Below, piece after piece: positions 7,224 to 14,539 of a DNA stretch of 63,146 nucleotides; the first letter of the stretch is position 1; every line of letters starts with the position of its first letter. A model generated the notes under the pieces. That model was not told the DNA's origin. It did not search any database and saw only the letters and a program-made list of their open reading frames with translations. The stretch covers positions 1 through 63,146 of the forward strand of contig CAYYVQ010000012.1 in the NCBI GenBank assembly GCA_964475205.1. Direction: 5' to 3'. The stretch comes from CAYSRM01 sp964475205 (GTDB lineage Bacteria; Verrucomicrobiota; Kiritimatiellia; UBA8416; CAYSRM01). The position numbers and the translations under genes are program-made.

Positions 7224-8042
7224 ATGAGGAAATCGCTTAAATACAGGGAAGTTGTGGGCGATGCAAGACGCATCGTGGTAAAAATCGGCAGCCGTGTGCT
7301 TGTGCAGAAGAGCGGCAGGCCGGACGTCCGGCGTATGCGGACATTGACCAGGCAGATTGCCGACCTGCGCAAGCAGGGATACGAGGTGGTCGTTGTCACC
7401 TCCGGGGCGATTGGCGCCGGCATGCAGGCGCTGAAGATGTGTGAACGCCCGACAACGCTGCCCGACCTGCAGATGGCTGCGGCGGTTGGACAGACAAGGC
7501 TGATGTCGAAGTATGGAGAAATGTTCTCATCCTATGGGTACAAGATCGGCCAGGTTCTTCTTACACACCAGGATTTTCATCATAAAATCCGTCTTAGCAA
7601 TGCCAGGCGCACCATGGAAAACATGTTGCGCAAAGGCGTGATACCTATTGTTAACGAAAACGACGTTGTAGCCGATGAAGAAATACGGGCGGACCTGGCG
7701 CTGGGGGACAATGATTTGCTTGCATCGCTGCTGGTTAAACTCATAAGGTCGGACCTGCTGGTAATGCTCACAACTGTGGACGGCCTCAGAAAACCGGGTA
7801 AATCAGGACATACTCGGCGCATAAGATATGTGGAGGCTGTTAACAGGAAAACCCTTGAGCTGGCCGGGAGCGCCAATTCAAGCCTCAGCAAAGGCGGAAT
7901 GTACAGCAAGCTGAAAGCTGCGCAAGCTGCGGCAAAAGTCGGGTGTTCAGTTATAATAGCTAACGGAAGACAGGATCAGGTATTAAAAAAAGTTATGCGC
8001 GGAGAAGATGTTGGAACCATTGTTCTCGCTTCGGGAATATGA
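7224..8042 (+). CDS. proB: Glutamate 5-kinase
   Basis: A 272-residue amino-acid kinase that phosphorylates glutamate in the first step of proline synthesis. The motifs are VVKIGSRVL at the N-terminus, VTSGAIGAG, PIVNENDVV, LGDNDLLASLLVKL and a GGMYSKLKAAQAA segment. The protein lacks the C-terminal PUA domain of the E. coli enzyme, a known short form. AGGAAGAG precedes the ATG. Its 3' end is followed 43 bases later by proA, so the two form a pathway operon. No proC is in the window. Confidence 0.95.
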   Translation: MRKSLKYREVVGDARRIVVKIGSRVLVQKSGRPDVRRMRTLTRQIADLRKQGYEVVVVTSGAIGAGMQALKMCERPTTLPDLQMAAAVGQTRLMSKYGEMFSSYGYKIGQVLLTHQDFHHKIRLSNARRTMENMLRKGVIPIVNENDVVADEEIRADLALGDNDLLASLLVKLIRSDLLVMLTTVDGLRKPGKSGHTRRIRYVEAVNRKTLELAGSANSSLSKGGMYSKLKAAQAAAKVGCSVIIANGRQDQVLKKVMRGEDVGTIVLASGI

Positions 8043-8085
8043 GGACAACCGAGTTTTTACAGACGTAAACAAACGAGGATATGCT

Positions 8086-9342
8086 ATGACTTTGCATGAT
8101 GAAATAGTCGGTTTCGGAGAGCGGGCACTGGAAGCTTCTCGTGAGTTAACGCTCCTCAATTCACGGAAGAAAAACACCATTCTTATGGCCATGGCTGATT
8201 GCCTCGACGACCGCATCAACGAGATAAAAGAAGCCAATGCCAGGGACCTGGAATCAGCCAGAGAATCAGGACTGCCGTCCGCCATGCTGGATCGTCTGAC
8301 CCTGACAGATGCTCGTTTAAGAAACATGATCAAGGGAATCCGGGCCATCGCAGCCTTGAAAGATCCGATAGGAGCCAAGATCAGCCGATGGATAAGACCA
8401 AGCGGACTTGAGATAATCAAGCGGCGTGTTCCAATAGGTGTAATTGCGATTATCTACGAGTCGCGTCCTAACGTTACTGCCGATACTGCCGCGCTCTGTT
8501 TCAAAACGGCAAATGCCGTGATATTGAGGGGCGGCAAGGAAGCGTTGAATTCCAACCGCGCAATTGCCGACGCGCTGATAACCGGAGGCAAGAGCAAAGG
8601 CATGCCCAGGAATTCAATCCAGCTTATTCACACTACCGACAGAAATGCGGTAAAAGAGCTGGTACGTCTGGAAGGTCTGGTGGATCTGGTCATTCCCCGC
8701 GGCGGAGAGGCCTTGATAAAAATCGTTACTGAACAGGCTCGTATTCCCGTCATCAAACATTATAAAGGGGTTTGCCACACTTACATCGACGAATCTGCCG
8801 ATTTTGACAAGGCCATGAATATAGTTGAAAATGCCAAATGCCAGCGCCCCGGAGTCTGCAACGCCATGGAGACATTATTGGTTCATGAAAAAATTGCGGA
8901 GGATTTTCTACCGCCGATTGCCAAGCGGTTGATGGAGCTTAATGTTGAGCTGCGCGGGGACGCGGCCGCAAAAAAGATAATACCGGAAATGCAGGAAGCA
9001 AAGCAAGCCGACTGGGGAGAGGAATATCTGGACTTGATACTGGCCGTAAAGGTGGTGCCATCGGTTAAGGAAGCCGTAAAACATATCAACAAGTACGGCT
9101 CCCACCATTCCGATGCAATTATTGCCGAAAGTAAAAAGTCGCAGGATGCCTTTCTCAAGGAAGTTGATTCGTCTACCGTATATCTTAACGCTTCAACGAG
9201 ATTCACCGACGGCGGGGAGTTCGGCATGGGAGCGGAAATAGGAATCAGCACCGACAAGCTTCATGCCCGCGGACCGATGGGACTGGAAGAACTTACTACC
9301 TACAAGTATGTAGTCCTGGGAAAAGGACAGGTCAGGGAATAG
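8086..9342 (+). CDS. proA: Gamma-glutamyl phosphate reductase
   Basis: A 418-residue aldehyde-dehydrogenase-fold enzyme that reduces gamma-glutamyl phosphate with NADPH to the semialdehyde. IYESRPNVTADTAALC is the ProA cofactor-region signature and the catalytic Cys is in RPGVCNAMETLL. The C-terminal GGEFGMGAEIGISTDKLHARGPMGLEELTTYKY is diagnostic. I start at the ATG at 8086, preceded by CGAGGA, because an upstream frame overlapping proB would add 26 residues without homology. A family C repeat begins about ten bases after the stop. Confidence 0.95.
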   Translation: MTLHDEIVGFGERALEASRELTLLNSRKKNTILMAMADCLDDRINEIKEANARDLESARESGLPSAMLDRLTLTDARLRNMIKGIRAIAALKDPIGAKISRWIRPSGLEIIKRRVPIGVIAIIYESRPNVTADTAALCFKTANAVILRGGKEALNSNRAIADALITGGKSKGMPRNSIQLIHTTDRNAVKELVRLEGLVDLVIPRGGEALIKIVTEQARIPVIKHYKGVCHTYIDESADFDKAMNIVENAKCQRPGVCNAMETLLVHEKIAEDFLPPIAKRLMELNVELRGDAAAKKIIPEMQEAKQADWGEEYLDLILAVKVVPSVKEAVKHINKYGSHHSDAIIAESKKSQDAFLKEVDSSTVYLNASTRFTDGGEFGMGAEIGISTDKLHARGPMGLEELTTYKYVVLGKGQVRE

Positions 9343-9351
9343 GCAAGAGGC

Positions 9352-9611
9352 TCCCTCAGCCCGGATTGATCAGACTTTTTCGAGCAGAAATGGTTCAGAG
9401 TATTGGCAGTGTGGGTCGAAACCTTTCGACTGATTGTTTCCGCCCCCTTATCCCATCTTCGTCCCGATCCTTGTCACGATCATTATCGACAAAGATCGGG
9501 ACAATGATCGTGATAAGGATAAAGAGGATCAATATCGGGCAAACCGGTTTTGGCCTGCAATAGCGCTGCTATGGAACTTTTATGTCAGAGGAGTGTGAGA
9601 TATGCGGGTTA
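9352..9611. mobile_element. Family C repeat, complete internal copy
   Basis: About 260 bp without coding capacity. The left part (9370-9430) recurs inverted at 67-128, and the right part (9484-9611) recurs inverted at 63024-63146. The centre holds a near-perfect palindrome of ATCCTTGTCACGATCATT and its complement around GATCGGGAC (about 9471-9524). The right end GTGAGATATGCGGGTTA is the same as that of family A. A second GATATGCGGGCTA follows and contains the stop codon of the next gene. Confidence 0.75.
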
Positions 9612-9621
9612 GATATGCGGG

Positions 9622-10389
9622 CTATTTGTCTTCGGGGGCTATAGTATCTTCTGAAGCTGCAGCTTCGATGGATGCTGTCCCTTTTTCGGGCTGCGTATCC
9701 TGTTCCTCTACAACCGAGTTGTCTACTTTTTCTTCTACAAAAACAACGGGCTGAGCTTCATCTACCGAAGCTTCGGGAGCAATGGTTTCTGTTTCAGTCT
9801 GCTGCATTGTATTTTCCTGGATAATGCTGTCGACCTGCGATTTCTTATTCTCCGTGCCGGGTTTGCCGTACTTGCCCCACCGCCTTAGATTTTCGTTTAA
9901 ATCTTTCAGCTCCAGGCCGTATTTTTGCGCAAGCCCTCGCCACTCAGCCGAGGTAAATCTGAAGATCCTGTCCAGGCTGTTTGCGAGGGTGACCATGTCC
10001 AGAGACTCGATCCTGACAACAGTGTCCGCCCAGGAAGATCCATTGATAAGGCCGGAAGGAACCTGCTTGTCGCTGCCTATCAGAACCACCAGGGTGGAAC
10101 CCCGGCTTTCAACGGCGTCCCCGGAACGATACACCGACAGGTCTACAGGATCCCAAGCCTTCAGCCTTCTGTTCCATTCGTAAAGAAGCGTTTCGCTGGT
10201 AGTTGTCTTGTCGTGATAACTCATCAATTTAACGCTTCGCATGCCGGCAAGATCAAAACCAAGCTTTACCAGCATATAGCGTGAAGGCACCACAACAACC
10301 TTCACTTGCTCGCCGGTATCTGATGCTTTACCCGGAAGGCAGCATAGCGATATAATTACGGCAACCGTCAAAGCTATTCTAGAAAACAT
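9622..10389 (-). CDS. Secreted protein of unknown function with acidic tail
   Basis: I do not recognise this 255-residue protein. Residues 1-22 are a signal peptide (ALTVAVIISLCCLPGKAS). Residues 30-125 look like a mixed alpha/beta domain with strands such as VKVVVVPSRYMLV and STLVVLIGSDKQVP. A helical stretch follows (MVTLANSLDRIF, WRGLAQKYGLELKDLNENLRRWGKYG), then about 75 low-complexity residues rich in Glu, Thr, Val and Ala. It is probably periplasmic or surface-associated. GGGGGTG precedes the ATG. The final TAG is formed within a repeat end, so the acidic tail may once have been longer. It is transcribed alone. Confidence 0.6.
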   Translation of the reverse strand: MFSRIALTVAVIISLCCLPGKASDTGEQVKVVVVPSRYMLVKLGFDLAGMRSVKLMSYHDKTTTSETLLYEWNRRLKAWDPVDLSVYRSGDAVESRGSTLVVLIGSDKQVPSGLINGSSWADTVVRIESLDMVTLANSLDRIFRFTSAEWRGLAQKYGLELKDLNENLRRWGKYGKPGTENKKSQVDSIIQENTMQQTETETIAPEASVDEAQPVVFVEEKVDNSVVEEQDTQPEKGTASIEAAASEDTIAPEDK

Positions 10390-10448
10390 AATTCACCCCC
10401 GTATACTCTGTGTTTCCGATTGTCTTTCCAGGCAAGACCTTTGTCAAT

Positions 10449-11675
10449 CTATTTCCCCAGTAGTTGACGGAATGATTCGGTCAAGGCAGGCAGCACTTCG
10501 AACACATCGCCGACGATCCCATAAGTTGCCATGTCGAAGATTGGAGCTTCGGGATCTTTGTTAATTGCCACGATGATATCGGCCGATGACATTCCCGCCA
10601 GGTGTTGAATCTGGCCGCTGATACCGCAGGCAAAATATATCTTGGGACAAACCGTTTTGCCGGTTTGTCCAACCTGGTGCGAGTAGGCTATCCATCCGGC
10701 ATCTACTGCTGCCCTGGATGCGCCGACACCTGCTCCCAGGATTTCGGCCAGGTTTCGCACCAGCTCGAAGTTCTCCGGTTTCTGAAGTCCGCGTCCACCC
10801 GAAACAATGATGTCGGCCTCGCTGATATTTGCAGTGCTCTCAACTTCGGGCACAAATTTCAGCCGCTTTGCCTTGCTCTCCAGCAACGCCTTTTCAACAT
10901 CAAGAAGAGTGGTCTCTCCGGTGCGTGACTCATCAGGCTCGGCCTCTTTCATAACCTTGTGTCTTACAGTAGCCATTTGCGGACGGTTATTCGGGCAGAC
11001 GATGGTCGCCATTATATTTCCGCCGAACGCAGGCCGCGTCTGAAGAAGGTTGCCTTCTTCAGGATCTATGGCAAGACCGGTGCAGTCTGCCGTAAGCCCC
11101 GCGTCCACAGATACAGCCACCCTTGAAACAAGGCTTCGCCCTACAGTGGTGGCCCCGGACAGAAAAATAGACGGCTTGTGCTTTCTGACAAGGTCGATCA
11201 GGACCTTGGAATAGATTTCATCCTGGAAGTACTCGAGTTCAGGTTTATCGACAACATACACAACTTCCGCGCCCCGCTTAATGAGTTCGGAAGCCTTGCC
11301 TTCAATGCCGGAACCAAGCAATACCGCGCAAAGGCGCTGGTTGGAATCTGCCGCCAGCTCCCGGCCGATCCCGAGCAGTTCGTAAGCTGTGGACTGAATC
11401 TCGCCGTCGAACTGTTCGGCAAACACCCAGATATCCTTGTATTCGGAAAGATCAGTCGCGCCCGCCTTCTTTTCAACCATCTCTATGGCGTCAAACTTAC
11501 AGGCCTCCACGCAAGCGCCGCAAAGCGTGCACCTGGTAAGATCAATCCTGGCAATTTTCGAGGCATCCTTGCCTTCGGCCTCGACCATATCTATTGCATT
11601 AAAAGCGCAGGTCTTAACGCATAGACCGCAGCCCACGCAGTTTTTCTCTATTACACAAATTGGTTCTTTACTCAC
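10449..11675 (-). CDS. etfA: Electron transfer flavoprotein alpha subunit with N-terminal ferredoxin domain
   Basis: A 408-residue fusion. Residues 1-65 carry two [4Fe-4S] ligand sets (CVGCGLCVKTC and CTLCGACVEAC). An ETF alpha N-domain follows, and then the FAD domain with GASRAAVDAGW, VGQTGKTVCPKIYFACGISG and NKDPEAPIFDMATYGIVGD. The protein should carry FAD and pass electrons between ferredoxin-level carriers and a dehydrogenase; family members with this domain occur in anaerobes. A GTG start preceded by TGAGGTG lies within ten bases of the etfB stop, so the genes are coupled. No acyl-CoA or other partner dehydrogenase is in the window, so the substrate is unknown and bifurcation is not shown. 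Confidence 0.93.
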   Translation of the reverse strand: MSKEPICVIEKNCVGCGLCVKTCAFNAIDMVEAEGKDASKIARIDLTRCTLCGACVEACKFDAIEMVEKKAGATDLSEYKDIWVFAEQFDGEIQSTAYELLGIGRELAADSNQRLCAVLLGSGIEGKASELIKRGAEVVYVVDKPELEYFQDEIYSKVLIDLVRKHKPSIFLSGATTVGRSLVSRVAVSVDAGLTADCTGLAIDPEEGNLLQTRPAFGGNIMATIVCPNNRPQMATVRHKVMKEAEPDESRTGETTLLDVEKALLESKAKRLKFVPEVESTANISEADIIVSGGRGLQKPENFELVRNLAEILGAGVGASRAAVDAGWIAYSHQVGQTGKTVCPKIYFACGISGQIQHLAGMSSADIIVAINKDPEAPIFDMATYGIVGDVFEVLPALTESFRQLLGK

Positions 11676-11684
11676 AGTTACACC

Positions 11685-12479
11685 TCAGGAAGCAGTTTCA
11701 ATTACAACATCTCTCAGTTTCTCAACAAGCTGCGGAACGGTTTCGGAGGTTTCGCCTTTAAAAACCTCTCCGCCGCCGCGGGGAGGGGGAGAAAAGACCT
11801 TAACAACCTTGGTCGGCGATCCTTCCAGGCCCAGCTTGGAAGGCTCAGCCTCAATATCAGCCGCTCCCCAGGTGGAAATTTCAGCCTTTCGAGCCGCCAT
11901 TTTACCTTTCAGGGAGGGCAGGCGCGGTTCGTTAATCTCCTTGACAACCGTCAACAGACAAGGGAGAGGGGCCTTGATCACTTCGTACCCGCCTTCAAGA
12001 AGACGTTCGGCTGTAATCTCGGTCTCGTTTACTTCCTCTATTTTCCGCGTGTAAGTGATCTGGGGTATCTCCAGGTGCGTTGCAATTCCCGGTCCCACCT
12101 GCGCAGTGTCCCCGTCAGAAGCCTGTTTTCCGCAAAGGATAATATCGGCGGTTCCCATCTTCCTGATGGCCATTGCCATCGTATAGCTTGTAGCCCAGGT
12201 ATCGCTTCCCGCGAAGGCCCGGTCGGAAATGAGAACACCTTCGTCCACTCCCATGGAAATGGCCTCCCGCAACGCCTTTTCCGCCTGCGGAGGACCCATG
12301 CTCAGGGCAGTCACCTTTGCGCAAAGCTTTTCCTTGAGACGCAAGGCTTCCTCTATAGCGTAAGTGTCAAATGGATTGACAATCGATTCAACACCTTCGC
12401 GCATGAGCGTATTTGTTTCCGGGTTGATCCTGACATCTGTCGTTTCCGGAACCTGTTTAATACACACAATAATATGCAT
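11685..12479 (-). CDS. etfB: Electron transfer flavoprotein beta subunit
   Basis: A 264-residue ETF beta subunit beginning MHIIVCIKQVPETTDVRI, where KQVP is the family signature. NPFDTYAIEEALRLKE, GKQASDGDTAQVGPGIA and LTVVKEINEPRLPSLKGKMAARK follow in order, the last being the beta-subunit signature region. SPPPRGGGEVFKGE near the C-terminus is normal for this family. The ATG at 12479 is ten bases after AAAGGTG; an in-frame GTG at 12485 is an alternative. It forms an operon with etfA immediately downstream. Confidence 0.94.
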   Translation of the reverse strand: MHIIVCIKQVPETTDVRINPETNTLMREGVESIVNPFDTYAIEEALRLKEKLCAKVTALSMGPPQAEKALREAISMGVDEGVLISDRAFAGSDTWATSYTMAMAIRKMGTADIILCGKQASDGDTAQVGPGIATHLEIPQITYTRKIEEVNETEITAERLLEGGYEVIKAPLPCLLTVVKEINEPRLPSLKGKMAARKAEISTWGAADIEAEPSKLGLEGSPTKVVKVFSPPPRGGGEVFKGETSETVPQLVEKLRDVVIETAS

Positions 12480-12744
12480 AGGCACACACCTTTCGAACGC
12501 TTACTGACAAATAAACCAGAAGCGTATAACATGGTTTTGACCTTTTCAAGCCAGAATGGCACACTGTGAGTAATTCACATTATGGCGCGACCTCGCCGGG
12601 GGAACGCCCGGGATAACAGTTGCCGGCATACTATAATCAATTACGATATTGTGCCTTGCATTCTGCAGGGGAAATTCCAGCATTTTATTTGTTTGGTTCA
12701 GTTTATGATGTTGCCAGTGAAACACTTATAAAGATACATCCTTC

Positions 12745-12759
12745 TGGCACAGTATATGC
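12745..12759 (+). promoter_or_regulatory. Sigma-54-like promoter upstream of the NifX-family gene
   Basis: TGGCAC-AGTAT-ATGC has the invariant GG and GC doublets ten bases apart, as in the -24/-12 consensus TGGCAC-N5-TTGC, with one mismatch. It lies about 137 bases before the 12896 start codon. The remainder of the 12480-12895 gap shows no gene. Confidence 0.6.
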
Positions 12760-12895
12760 GTAACAACTGTTTGACCAAAAAAACGGAGAATCTGCGCAAA
12801 TTCCTGCTTTAAGGCAGTTTTGTGTGGGGTCTGAGGTGGGAAACAATAACTGCTGTCAGCTTTGACAGAACGCATCGTAAATAGAGGAGGGAAAG

Positions 12896-13264
12896 ATGAA
12901 AATAGCTGTAACATCCAGAGGGCAAAAGCTTGATGATCAGGTCGAAACCCGATTTGGAAGAAGTCCTTATTTCGTAATAGTCGATATTAACTCAATGAAT
13001 GCGGAAGCCATAGAAAACCCCAACACTGCGGCAGGAGGAGGCGCGGGAATCCAGTCAGCACAACTGATGGCCGAACACAACGTCAAGGTGGCGCTGACAG
13101 GCAATTGCGGACCAAATGCATTTCGAACCCTTGAAGCAGCTGATATTAAATTGATCACAGGCGTCAGCGGCACTGTCCGTGAAGCCGCACTGAAATTCAA
13201 GAACGGCGAAATGTCAAATGCTCCCGGCCCGAATGTGCAGAGCCATTCAGGAATGCAAGGCTGA
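12896..13264 (+). CDS. NifX/NifB-type dinitrogenase cofactor-family protein
   Basis: A 122-residue single-domain protein of the family containing NifX, NifY, the NifB C-terminus and the Desulfovibrio orange protein. It starts MKIAVTSRGQKLDDQVETRFGRSPYFVIVD, which is the family pattern (a D.V..RFGR.. motif), and NPNTAAGGGAGIQSAQLM and LTGNCGPNAFRTLEAADIKL follow. No Cys-rich radical-SAM part is present. Such stand-alone proteins bind metal or Fe-S clusters and are not evidence of nitrogen fixation. GAGGAGGG precedes the ATG. A sigma-54-like promoter lies upstream, and the DUF5320-like gene that follows has its own, so the two appear co-regulated. Confidence 0.85.
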   Translation: MKIAVTSRGQKLDDQVETRFGRSPYFVIVDINSMNAEAIENPNTAAGGGAGIQSAQLMAEHNVKVALTGNCGPNAFRTLEAADIKLITGVSGTVREAALKFKNGEMSNAPGPNVQSHSGMQG

Positions 13265-13469
13265 CCCTACTTCGCCCAGGTGGCTTCGTAGGGTTTGCAG
13301 CGTGACAAGTCGACGGGTGCGGCAGGATTGACAGGACTGCACAGCATTGCAACATACCGATTTGAAACCGGACAGTGTTGTGAAATGCCATAGCCGGCCC
13401 AATAGCCGCTATACATGGCAATTGCTGCATCCTTCTATACGCAAGCTACTTACCGCACATCAAGGCTAT

Positions 13470-13485
13470 TGGCACGCTGTATGCA
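13470..13485 (+). promoter_or_regulatory. Sigma-54-like promoter upstream of the DUF5320-like gene
   Basis: TGGCAC-GCTGT-ATGCA repeats the same layout as the site at 12745, again with GG and GC ten bases apart, and stands 65 bases before the start codon. The rest of 13265-13549 holds no gene. Confidence 0.65.
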
Positions 13486-13549
13486 TGTCTATCTTACAAA
13501 AACAATAAAATCATGGGGTTGATGCCCCTGACAAAAAAGGAGGTGCAAT

Positions 13550-13903
13550 ATGCCACGAGGAGATGGAACAGGGCCTGCGGGAATGGGCTCAATGACAGGG
13601 CGCGCGGCTGGATACTGCGCAGGATATAATACTCCCGGTTTTGCCAATCCGATTCCTGCAAGAGGATTCGGGTTCGGCCGCGGAAGAGGAGGATTCGGGT
13701 TCGGCCGTGGAAGAGGATTCGGCCGCGGGTGGGGCGGTTTCGGATATGCTCCTTCAGCATACAACAGGCCTTATCCGGCAGCCTATCCTCAGCCTACTGC
13801 TCAACAGGAAGCTGACGCGTTGAAAAATGAGGCTCAATACCTTAAAGACGCGCTTGAGGACGTTAATATACGCATCAGCGAACTGGAAAAAGAAAAAGAC
13901 AGT
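13550..13903 (+). CDS. DUF5320-like Gly/Arg/Phe-rich small protein
   Basis: The protein has 118 residues, with its TAA stop at 13904-13906. The N-terminus MPRGDGTGPAGMGSMTGRAAGYCAGY is characteristic of DUF5320, where MPRGDGTGP and GRxxGYC(A/G)G are the recurring motifs. A Gly/Phe/Arg repeat region (FGFGRGRGG repeated) and a Tyr/Pro/Ala linker follow, then a C-terminal coiled coil (about residues 83-117). Members often sit beside NifX/NifB-family proteins, as here. Function is unknown; scaffold or metal binding is possible. AAGGAGGTG gives a strong ribosome binding site. The stop codon is formed by the TTAACC end of an inserted family B element. Confidence 0.8.
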
Positions 13904-14021
13904 TAACCTGATCTATTCATCAACTCGGTGAGTTGATGAATAGATCACTCTGGCGCAACGTGTTGCCCCAGAGACGTGGCGAAAGTGGATTATTCGCGCC
14001 TTCCACGAATAATCCAGGTTA
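13904..14021. mobile_element. Family B-type short element with three inverted repeats (118 bp)
   Basis: The outer ends TAACCTGATCTATTC and GAATAATCCAGGTTA are inverted and bounded by TA. Inside, CTGATCTATTCATCAACTC is followed directly by its complement from 13930, then the dyad CTCTGGCGCAAC / GTTGCCCCAGAG (13948-13973). The whole could fold into several hairpins. Confidence 0.75.
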
Positions 14022-14039
14022 AAACTCGTCCAAAAACGG

Positions 14040-14077
14040 CAGGGAAGGAAGAAACCCTGTTCCTTCCCTGTTCTTTT
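14040..14077 (+). terminator. Intrinsic terminator downstream of the DUF5320-like gene
   Basis: CAGGGAAGGAA (14040-14050) pairs perfectly with TTCCTTCCCTG (14060-14070) across a nine-base loop, and TTCTTTT follows. Confidence 0.65.
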
Positions 14078-14151
14078 GGTATATTTCCCAATCTCGGAAC
14101 ATGCTTATGCTGCCGGATAAGGAGCGGGCGTAAACACAGGAGGAAAAACAG

Positions 14152-14529
14152 ATGACAGAGACCGATAAGATTCTTAAAGACGCATGGGAAAAAAGAGAAG
14201 GCCCGGGGATTCTCACAACCGTAGACGCCAATGGGATGCCGAATTCAATCTATGTGGGCGAAATTCGATATGAACCGGATACTGGAATCATTGTTGTTGA
14301 CAATTACTTCTGCAAAACGCGGGAAAATATAAAAAATGGCAGCCCCGGAGCCTTTCTCTTTCTGACCTCAGAACGCAAAGCCTACCAGGTCAAAGGATCC
14401 ATAGAATATTTAACCGAAGGCCCGGTGTTTGATTCCATGAAACAGTGGCATAACGATAAACACCCCGGCGTTGCCGCAACCGTAGTCAAGGTGAGAGAAC
14501 TCTACTCGGGGGCAGATAAACTGGATTGA
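14152..14529 (+). CDS. Pyridoxamine 5'-phosphate oxidase-like flavin-binding protein
   Basis: A 125-residue protein with the split-barrel PNPOx-like pattern: WEKREGPGILTTVDANGMPNSIYVGEI at the N-terminus (the alternating strand and NG.PN turn), IIVVDNYFCKTRENIKNGSPGAFLFLT, and a strand pair with YQVKGSIEYLTEGPVFD. Members bind FMN or F420 and reduce or sense small molecules; the substrate cannot be predicted. AGGAGGAAAAACAG precedes the ATG. It converges on the fucose isomerase gene with only ten bases between the stops. Confidence 0.75.
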   Translation: MTETDKILKDAWEKREGPGILTTVDANGMPNSIYVGEIRYEPDTGIIVVDNYFCKTRENIKNGSPGAFLFLTSERKAYQVKGSIEYLTEGPVFDSMKQWHNDKHPGVAATVVKVRELYSGADKLD

Positions 14530-14539
14530 ATCACGCCAT

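Noticed and set aside
11745..11800. Unusual Pro/Gly insertion in EtfB (SPPPRGGGEVFKGE)
   Set aside because: Similar PP-R-GGGE segments are normal near the C-terminus of ETF beta subunits.
12896..13264. Evidence for nitrogen fixation
   Set aside because: Stand-alone NifX/NifB-C-type proteins are widespread in non-fixing anaerobes and no nifHDK genes are present.
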